A stretch of 64,000 nt of DNA, taken from Gordionus sp. m RMFG-2023. Its lineage: Eukaryota > Nematomorpha > Gordioida > Chordodea > Parachordodidae. The stretch spans positions 3,877,743-3,941,742 of the forward strand of contig NC_088778.1 in the NCBI RefSeq assembly GCF_954871325.1, written 5' to 3'. A model generated the notes under the pieces. The model worked only from the letters and a program-made list of their open reading frames with translations. It was not told the DNA's origin and made no database searches. Below, in pieces: positions 55,605-64,000 of the stretch (position 1 is the first letter of the stretch; each line of letters opens with the position of its first letter). Both the position numbers and the translations under genes were made by a program.

Positions 55605-55745
55605 AAATCTGAAAAAAACAAAAAAAATATATTAAAAATTCTGAAAAAAACCTGAAAAAAACAAAAATTTGTTTACATTTAGAAAAAAACAAAAAATTTG
55701 TTTTTAAAATCTGAAAAAAACAAAAAAAAAATTTGAAAATATATA
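55605..55745. repeat. Imperfect A-rich repeats
   Basis: CTGAAAAAAACAAAAAAA(T)TTG recurs about four times in 140 bp. Confidence 0.7.
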
Positions 55746-56093
55746 AAATATTTAGTTAATTTTCAATACACTAAATGAATATATACCATGTTTTAATATT
55801 GGAGATTTCAATAAATATAATGTTTCTTTAAGATGTAAATGTATATTCATTTTTTATATAAGCGGGAAGTTTAGGCTCCTATGCCGGGATCAAAATCTGA
55901 TAGTTGGTTAAAAGAATGCTAAAGAATACCAATACCGCCATTAGGGACGGAACTCCCTTCCCCCCCAACTTTTAAATAGAAGAGTTTTCTTTTATTTATT
56001 TATGATAGAAATACGAATTAACATTATTTTATTTTTTTTATACGAGTTCCTTTTCAAGTTCAGAAGAGCTAACGACGCCAATGAAGTATAAAA

Positions 56094-56231
56094 TACACCC
56101 TTAATAGTAAGCGAAGCGCGAAATAACCGCGACGCGTTATTTATCGCTAAACGATAGCACAGCTGTCTAATTAAATATTACTTGGGAGAAATAGCGGTAT
56201 TTCGCTCCTTTACTATAAACGAGGTCTAATA
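56094..56231. mobile_element. CTCATTTATAGT-family MITE
   Basis: TTAATAGTAAGCGAAGCGCG at the left and the inverted CGCTCCTTTACTATAAACGA at the right. The interior contains CACAGCTG and CGCGACGCGTTATTTATCGC. Related to 59780-60007. Confidence 0.6.
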
Positions 56232-56699
56232 TAGTCATATTATTTTTAAATTAGTTTTTTTAAAAAAAAATCAATAAAACATTTTTCTATGAGAAATAAT
56301 AATTTTGAAATTTGAAATCATTCGAAAAGGCTTTAAAAATCTAAGTCACAATAACACTTATAAGGAAGAAAATAAAAGGACACAATTAGTTTATGTTTAG
56401 TTAACCATTATGAATTTTTCGTCATCGTCACCAAAAATATAAAAAAAAATTCTTTTTTTAAAAGGTAAAAGCCGACATCATAATTTATTTATACGCTATA
56501 AAAATATATTTTTTCTTCCATTTATTTTCTTTTTCTTTTGATCCCAGAAAAGAAGAGAAGAAGAAAAAAAAAACAACATTGGTTATTTTTTCTTCTTCTT
56601 TAAACATCAAAAAATGAATTTTGGAAGGCGGTGGACTCTTATTAAATATTTGGTTAATAAAATTTGAAGGGAATCTCACAAAATACAATATTTTACGCA

Positions 56700-57340
56700 T
56701 ATTGAGAGATCCGCCAAGCTTGGCGGGTCGGACAAGTTTCTTAAATAGTTATAACGGACCGGGTCGGACAGAAAATTTTTACCGAGAAATTCGTACATAA
56801 AAAATTGGGCGAGGCTTGGCAAATCCGGGCTCAACCTTGGCATTCAAATTTTTTTTTTTTCGAATTTCAAGTTAATATTTTGTATTAATAACCATTTGAA
56901 AATAAATGACAACCTATATTTTTTTTTTAAAGTGTCGTCTAAACTAAAAATACTTAAAAAAATCTATAAATAAAATCTGTGAATTCACATATAAATACCA
57001 AACAAGTTATTTATGATAAGATACAAATACAAATACACATTAGGATTACAGATGATATCAAAAAACACAATTGATTATTTATAAGACGGGTTATTTATAG
57101 AAATAGATGAAAAATTATATATTATATATATATTTATAGAAATTAAACATTAAAAAATGGTGATAGCAGAAAAATTCATCTAAAAATAAACAATTCAAGC
57201 CGGGCGTGACCTTTCGTAAAACTTTAACGGACCGGAATGTGAAATCGTAAAAAAATATAGAACCGGAGTAGACTACTTGTGCCAAAAGTCTTAACTGACC
57301 CTAGCGGGCCGGGGTTTTGCGGATACCTGATGGGTTTACA
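56700..57340. mobile_element. Probable nonautonomous element with GC-rich ends
   Basis: CCGCCAAGCTTGGCGGGTCGG and CGGACCGGGTCGGACAG at about 56711-56770, opposed by CTAGCGGGCCGGGGTTTTGC at about 57300-57320. AT-rich, noncoding middle. No target duplication found. Confidence 0.35.
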
Positions 57341-58090
57341 TTTTTTGACCCTAATACTTATGGATTTAAATAAAATAGGCAACTTAAATTCATAAGTATA
57401 TTAGAGTTTCCATTTACCTAGGATTAAATTTTTATCTTCTTGCTTATTGGCTAGGATTTTCTAAAACGGGTCACCCAAAATGTAATCCTGAAGGATGTGT
57501 CTCCATCCTTGAGGAAGGCTGAACTTGGACGTTTAAAGCCAGTATTATTTTTTTGGCTTTAGGCCGCGTTGTAATCTGCCAAAAGTCAAGTGGCTTAATA
57601 ATATTAGCAGGGAAGATTATAACTCTATTATCTAATTTTGTAATTTTACTTTAATTTTAAAATAATTATCTTATTATATTTGGGTATTATATTATTATAT
57701 TTATAATATGCATTAAGTAATAAAAACTGATAATGATGGCATTTAGATATCTGTCTATAATTTATCGATTTTATTTATTTTTCCTCCATGAAGAAAAAGT
57801 TTGCTATTATTTTTTTGAATAAAAAATAAAAAAGAAGAGAAAATAATCTTAATTTAGCTTGTCAAGTTTAATAAAAACAAAAAAAAAATAAAGTTTAAGG
57901 GATAAAAATTAAAAGTTGACCCCATCTCATCTATCCCAAAAATCATGGCAATTTTTTTTAAATAAATTTATTATTATTCCTCGCGCTTTAATATTATGTG
58001 ATTTTTACAGAAATATTTTAATCTGAATTATAGCCTTTAAAACTCCTAAAATTTAGGGTACACTGGGAAGAAAATAGGCAGCGAGTTATT
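57341..58090. other. Spacer, nothing recognised
   Basis: 57480-57600 is somewhat GC-richer, without a recognisable protein on either strand. Confidence 0.45.
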
Positions 58091-58100
58091 TATTATTTAT

Positions 58101-58200
58101 CAGAGACCTGCGGACCCGACCCTAAACCCAGCCCGAATACGTGGGCCGGGCGGTATAATAGTTTTTTTTAAAAAATCCGGGGCGGGTTTGGATGGTTATG
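58101..58200. repeat. One end of a hAT-like element
   Basis: CAGAGACCTGCGGACCCGACCC repeats the CAGAGACCTG end of the element at 17074-17539 and is followed by GTGGGCCGGGCGG. The partner end was not found. Confidence 0.4.
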
Positions 58201-59282
58201 AGGAGACCCACGTCAAATAAATATGACCGCTGTCAATTCCGGTTTCACGTTTCAGAACGTTAAGATAAAAATTTAAAAATATTTTTTTTTAAATAACGTT
58301 GGGTTTGAATCAGATAAAAAGTAGTGGGTAGTTAGAACTTGTATCGAAAATCCTTTTGGGAGTTGTTTGAAATTAATAGTGTCAAATTTATTTTACTCCA
58401 CAAGGAAAATCTGGGTAGGCTTTGTTTTTTAAATTTAATTTTTTTTTTTTTACTTAAGAGGAAGCAAAGAAAATGAATATTCTAAAGGATTTCTTACTAA
58501 TCAAAGGTGTGTAATACTCATCTACTTACATAAAATCATGTTTAAATTTTTTTTTATAAAGGAATAGAGAAAAATTGGCATTTCAATTTTAAACGCCCCC
58601 CAGCGGGTTTGCATGTTATCCAAAACTTTTGATCCGCCCTAAAATGTAGACCTATCATTTGTGTAAATTAGATCATTAGATTTTAGTCTTCCAACGCAGA
58701 AATATTACGAAGTGGTCTTATTTGACTCTAATTTTTTTTGTAAATTCACCAAGGCATTTTTACTACAAGAGTATGGGGAGGGAAAAATAATTTTAGGTAG
58801 TAGACCAGTTATAAAAACTTTTTGTTCCACAAGAAAAAATTTTAATTTTTTAAAAAAAAACAGATGATATATATGATAAAGGATTATTTTGTTAAAATTA
58901 TTAAGAAATTTAACCCAGGAGAGATATTGAAAACATAAATATTACTAACTGATGAGCTTTTCGTTTCGTATCACTCCTCTCCCCCCCCCACCAAATTTTT
59001 ATGAATTTCAAAATGTTTAAGATCTGGTCCTATCGGTCTTAGACCGGGACCAGCTCGGGACCTATTAAAAGACCGAATTTTTTTTTGAGGTAAAAAAAAA
59101 AAATTATAATATAAAATAGAAATTCTTATAACACGATAGCGAATAATAAAAAGAAAGGTGGATTTAAAAATTTTCCTCCATAATGTCGAACTCAATGTGG
59201 TTAGTCAAGGAAAACCGTTATGCTGGTGTAGTAACGAAGAGGAATTGAATTCCCTCTTAAGAATTCACCAATTTCGTGCTGC

Positions 59283-59378
59283 TGTTAAAAGGTCCGATTA
59301 AATTAAGACATCGTAGGTGGAAGAATCTCGAAGCCTATGCCTTTTTTAAAAATCAACCCAAATCAGACCGTTTAACAA
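59283..59378. repeat. MITE, internally deleted (TGTTGTTAAACGGCTC family)
   Basis: CTGTTAAAAGGTCCGATT at the left, ATCAGACCGTTTAACAACCAC at the right. Confidence 0.55.
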
Positions 59379-59779
59379 CCACTACGCTAATTTAAATCAA
59401 TATTCTACTTAGAAATATTTTATTTAATTTTTATATATTATAATTTATTAATATAAAATATTACAAATAGCCAAAAAAAACGTTATACTATATGATAATG
59501 TATATTTAATGATAGGTTCTCATAAATTTGAATTTTGAAACTATTATATCAGATTTAGTATGGCACTTTTATCTTCTTTTTTTAAACCAAATCAAATATT
59601 TATGCTATTTTAACCAACTTTAAATCAAATTTAAATAATCTAATTTTTCCGAAAACGCAATTCCAACACGCATTTAGAATACCTAACTCTATGAATTTTA
59701 GAAACAATTTTATAAAAAAAAATATTGCGCGATTTGACTAAGGTACGTGTATTGACTGACTTAGCGATTTGACTACTAA

Positions 59780-60007
59780 GGCCTCATTTATAGTAAACGC
59801 GTTTTGGTTCAAGCGTTGCGTTATTTGACGCCATCGAAATCACATTTGAATCTTCATAACGTTTCTGAAATATATACATCGTAAGATATGTTTTTCTAAT
59901 TTTATCATAGCGTCATCATTACAACACTTAATTATATTTATTTATTTGTTTGATTTAGTAAATAAAGCAACGCTTTGACATAACGCCTTTACTATAAATG
60001 AGGCCTA
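59780..60007. mobile_element. Tourist-like MITE, best member of the CTCATTTATAGT family
   Basis: Terminal inverted repeats of about 43 bp: GGCCTCATTTATAGTAAACG...CAAGCGTTGCG and its inverted copy, only slightly diverged. Flanking TAA/TTA-type triplets would suit a PIF/Harbinger origin, but the exact duplication is ambiguous. Noncoding. Confidence 0.75.
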
Positions 60008-60231
60008 ACATTATATAAATATTATTTGACAATGGCTAAATTTTATGTTTTTTGTTATAATAAAATGTTAATAAATATTTTAACAACTTCAAATTCATTA
60101 AAAAAAATTTTTTTTATATGTATATAATTTTTTAAATATTTATTTTTTTAAAAATATATTTTTTATTATGATTATACATATGAATTATTATTTTTTGAAT
60201 TGAAATAGTTTTTAAATAAATATTTAATTTC

Positions 60232-60260
60232 TTTTTTTCTTTCTTTCTTTCTTTCTTTCC
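60232..60260 (+). repeat. CTTT microsatellite
   Basis: Short (CTTT)n. Confidence 0.9.
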
Positions 60261-60947
60261 TTCTTGTATTTTAGGGAAGCCAATCTCCTTTTTACCCCTA
60301 CTAAATTCTGACACCAATCATTTTTTTTACAATAAGTTTTCATATTTCTATTATTTCTATATTTCGGAATATTATGTTTTATATCGGTATATTTAAAATA
60401 AGGTCTTCAATCGATTATGACCTTCGTCCGGTTCGGTCTTCATTAGTTTGGTCTTTAGATTATGGTTTTACCCTCTATTGCGCACATCATATTTGAATGC
60501 ACATATATATTATAAAAAAGAGGTATAAATTTTAATTTAAAAATTTTTTACAGTTACGCACATATATTTTATTTAATTTTATAGTTAATTTTGTCAAAAA
60601 CGAAAGCCAAGTAATAATATACAAAATCTAAAATTTACAAACTTTATAAATTATATCCTTTCTCTTTTACAAATTTTTTTAAGGAAGAAGGAAGTTAAAA
60701 ATCTTATTGAATAAAGGTAAAAGAAATGTTTTATATATAATTATATTGTGATACATATTATTAGTGTTTAAAATTTAATCTTGTAACCAAGATACATAAT
60801 GCGCATAAATGCAATATGAATTTGGGTTTTTTTTTATTAAAATTTTTGTATATTATTAAATGTTCTTTATTTTACGATCTACAGTCAAAATATACCGTAT
60901 TCCAGAAGATAGTTCTGATTCTAACCTTCCTGGTTCTTCGTGTTAGG

Positions 60948-61640
60948 AAATTAAGAGCTTCAGATGTTGATTCTTAGGTATCCTCAAAAACCAAAAAAAA
61001 ATGGGGATAACAAAGCATTTCAATTGTACAGTGATGAAGGGCTGGCTTACAATTTTAAAATATAAACGGGGAAAAAATTGAACAAAGGATATCCGATATT
61101 GGAACAAGCGGAAATGCAGCATTTCAGCTATTGGTAAATGTACCACTACATTTCTTGTGTTTTGATAATAGGTTCTGTGGTATGGAACATCAAGTATTAC
61201 TAGCCTCAAAAAGGAATTTATAGTATTGCTACAGTCAGTGAGAGCTAATAGGATTTATAATTGCCAATTTAAAAAAAATGGTGCGCGGAAGATCTATCAT
61301 CGAGAAGAAGGCAACAATAAATGGTGTAGAATTACATTGCCACTAAAATGGCATGATAATAGGTCTGTAATTATTCTAGCAATCACCTTGCTGGGAATCG
61401 TGAACGGTTTGATAGAAAGGAACGACGGCGGAAACTCAAAATTCCATGTCCAGCAGCTACAAAAAGTTTACAATAAAAAAATATGGGAGTTGTAAATTTA
61501 ATAGATTCTCATTGATTTGCTTTATCTCCAATCATCGTATGGTATTCCATATTACTTGATACGATGCTCATAAATTATTATTGGTTAATGTAAAAGACGA
61601 GATTTTGTAGCTTTAAAGTTATACCAGTAAAAAAGAACAA
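60948..61640 (+). pseudogene. piggyBac (PGBD) transposase remnant
   Basis: Plus-strand pieces follow the family order: KPKKNGDNKAFQLYSDEG then NFKI and TGKK; SVRANRIYNCQF (usual TVRANR..NCPL); KWHDNRSVIILA (usual KWYDNK.V); FHVQQLQKVYNKKIWEL (usual CP..V..YNK.MGGVDL); and a final hydrophobic LLDTMLINYYWL piece. Stops and at least one frame change separate them. The best open part is 61226-61495. N-terminus and TTAA-bounded ends were not found. Confidence 0.8.
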
Positions 61641-62234
61641 ATGCAATAATTAACTTTTGAAGATTTCAATAGAAGTGGTATTCTGTAAGTCTAATTAAAA
61701 AAAATATATAGCCTAAATAAAATGAGTGTTGATTAATGTCAAATATAGAGGAAAAATGTCGCAAGTGACAGATAATATGACGACTTTAATAGCGCACTGG
61801 ACAAATTAGAGTACAAAGGCGCGGTGAAGCCCTGGATGCAAATTGATTACTAAAGTTATTTGTACAAAAGCTGGTGTTACATTATGTTTTACTTATAAAA
61901 AACGATTTGTTTTAAATCATTTTCACGAAAGTTAATATAAATTTAATGTTTTTTTACAATTATATTATTTATCAAATAATTAAAATTTTATATTCTTTAT
62001 TTTATGAATAGTTTGAAATTTTTAAAAAAAAATATATTATATATTACTTTTAAACACGCATTTTGTGTATTTAAAATACACACACACTGAAATTTTATTT
62101 AATTTTTTTTTAAAGTTTATTAAGAGTTAATTAAAGACAAAAAAAAGAAGTCTTTTTTAGAAAAAATTATATCATTTTATGTCGAGCAAAAGAAGGTTTG
62201 ATTCCATGCAAATGGGTTTAGGCTAATTCGTATC

Positions 62235-62390
62235 AAACGGTGACCAGTTTCGTTAAAAAGCCCTATTTGGGATTGTTTTTCAAAACGGCCCGATTAGGAA
62301 TTTAGCTAAAATAATATTAGGTAAGCATTCCAAGCATTTCTGCCAGCTATGGGCAAAATCTTTAGGTTTACTACACCATCACTATTGTAT
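62235..62390. repeat. MITE fragment (TGTTGTTAAACGGCTC family)
   Basis: Left TTTCGTTAAAAAGCCC...AAAACGGCCCGATT, core TGCCAGCTATGGGCAAAATC. Confidence 0.55.
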
Positions 62391-63221
62391 TATTATAATA
62401 AATAATATTGGACTCGATATCCGTTTGGCTATTATAAGAATTTAATCTATAATATATTCAAAATAAAATTTAGTATTGAAATATTTCCCTTTAATAAGTA
62501 AAAAAAAATATAGTTTAATATAAATAAATAAATAAATTTTTCAATTTTTAAACAATATTTTTAAAAAGTATATTTAAAAAAAATCAAATTCGATACAAAT
62601 TCTAAAAAGGGTCTCATCAATTCCGATACAAATGCATTTCCACATTAAAAATTCGTTAATTTCTGATATAAAATATCTTTAATAAATAAATATTTTTTTT
62701 AAAAATGCATTATCATATATATTGACAAAATAATATTTAATACAAATATATTTTGATTTTATCAATAATTACATGTTATAGAAATTTTTATCAAGAAAAC
62801 ATCCTATCCCTATGAGTGAAAATATGTTTAGCGATACTAGATACGCCTTAAATAAGAAATAATGGTTGTATTAAAAAATGGCCTAATATTTATAATATCA
62901 TTAAAATAAATAAAAATAAGCGACATTTTTATATGATAATGTTTTACAATTTAGATTATCAATATGTTGTGTCACTATATCTTATCAAAAAGTTAATGCT
63001 TTTTTTGAATCTTTTTCAGCAGCTTGAATATGGAAAACTAGGAAAGCTGCTATTTCCTTAATGGATACCTGAGGTTTTTATTTATTTCCCTTTCCATTTT
63101 CTGGGCATTAGATTTACCCCATTCCTGCGAAATATAGGTGAAGCATGAGCTATTATGCATCCATCATCGAGATTCATTCATTGAAATGTACTATGCATTG
63201 AAGTCCGCCATTGAATAGGTA

Positions 63222-63285
63222 TTTAGATGAAATGCCTTTCATCGGCGTCTCCTACAGCCGAAGTGATTGACTTCTAAACCATTGA
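63222..63285 (+). repeat. Dispersed repeat, copy 2
   Basis: ATTTAGATGAAATGCCTTTC...GCGTCTCCTACAGCCGAAGTG, homologous to 52155-52215 in inverse orientation. Confidence 0.6.
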
Positions 63286-64000
63286 ATGACATAGACTACA
63301 GCTGCGCACTCTCTTCATAAAGGAATAGGTAGTGTAAGTTAGTAATTATATTTTTATAGGATTTAGACTATAACTTAAGACAAAAAAAGTATAACAAATG
63401 TATCTATTTTTTCGATGCTGATACAAATACATATACCGTGAAAAGTTTACGTTACAAATAAAAATTTCTCAAAAACTTATTTTTATTAGACATTAAACAA
63501 GTGAGAGTTTACAGAATGAATCATCCATCCATAGGCATGTGATATTTTTATATAAATAGAAGGTGTTTTTTGGTAAACCCATTGTTGCTCGGCTGCGTTT
63601 TTCTATATATATTTTTTTTCAGATACTTTTTCAATACAAATGTGCCGTCAATAATATTCGATTACAAATAACATGTACCCGTTACAATATCATCGATACA
63701 AGTGTTGTAACGGTTTAGCATTTTTTGGGAAATATTAAAAGCTACAAAGTATGACACTTTCTCTCATTCACGTGAAATAACAATAATTTTAAACACATCA
63801 AAATTATAATCAAAAAATAAATAAATACAACAAATAAATCACGTTGTTTATATTGTCTTTTTTTATATTTATATATATATAATTAGATGTCATCCTTTCT
63901 TTTAGTAATATGAATTAATTATAAATCGCTCATTCAAAAGTGATTTATACCATGAACACATATTGAATCTGTAATTGATGACAATTGCTTTTAACTTTCT

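Larger units (their letters stand above)
61650..64000. other. AT-rich end of the window, nothing else recognised
   Basis: Apart from the two repeats listed, no gene or RNA is seen. Confidence 0.45.

Overview
The window looks like nuclear DNA of a bilaterian invertebrate. It is strongly A+T rich (about three quarters by eye), gene-poor and packed with decayed DNA transposons. Two host genes are recognisable, both on the minus strand and both using the standard genetic code: a DNA polymerase eta (POLH) gene with very short introns in its catalytic half, and a teashirt-family (TSH/TSHZ) zinc-finger gene. Teashirt points to a bilaterian. Intron sizes and base composition would fit several invertebrate groups, so I do not name a species.

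Layout. 1-178: the end of an unrecognised coding exon. 1,293-2,934: a hAT transposon remnant with perfect 8-bp target duplications. 4.7-5.9 kb: a GC-ended element and a three-unit fold-back tandem array. 6,944-23,008 (minus): POLH. Exons 1-7 lie at 23.0-19.0 kb, the little-finger exon at 18.05-17.77 kb, and a C-terminal exon with a ubiquitin-binding motif and a PCNA-binding box at 7.59-6.94 kb. The roughly 10-kb intron between the last two holds a palindromic pogo/Tigger transposon with introns of its own, a 140-bp tandem array, a pair of 104-bp direct repeats and a palindromic hAT remnant. 24.4-25.3 kb: a Ty3/gypsy fossil. 25.3-33.2 kb: nearly empty. 33.5-36.1 kb (minus): the teashirt-family gene. 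36.3-64 kb: no recognised host gene, but hAT remnants at 39.7-40.6 and 46.0-47.3 kb, a piggyBac remnant at 61 kb, several MITE families, minisatellites and microsatellites, a tRNA-like sequence and a promoter-like block.

The two host genes have no evident functional link: one product is a translesion polymerase, the other a developmental transcription factor. The most unusual biology is structural. Two neighbouring inverted duplications of dead transposons sit in one POLH intron, next to a duplicated 104-bp flank. One POLH intron appears to use a GA-AG boundary. Poly-G/poly-C runs are far more frequent than base composition allows.
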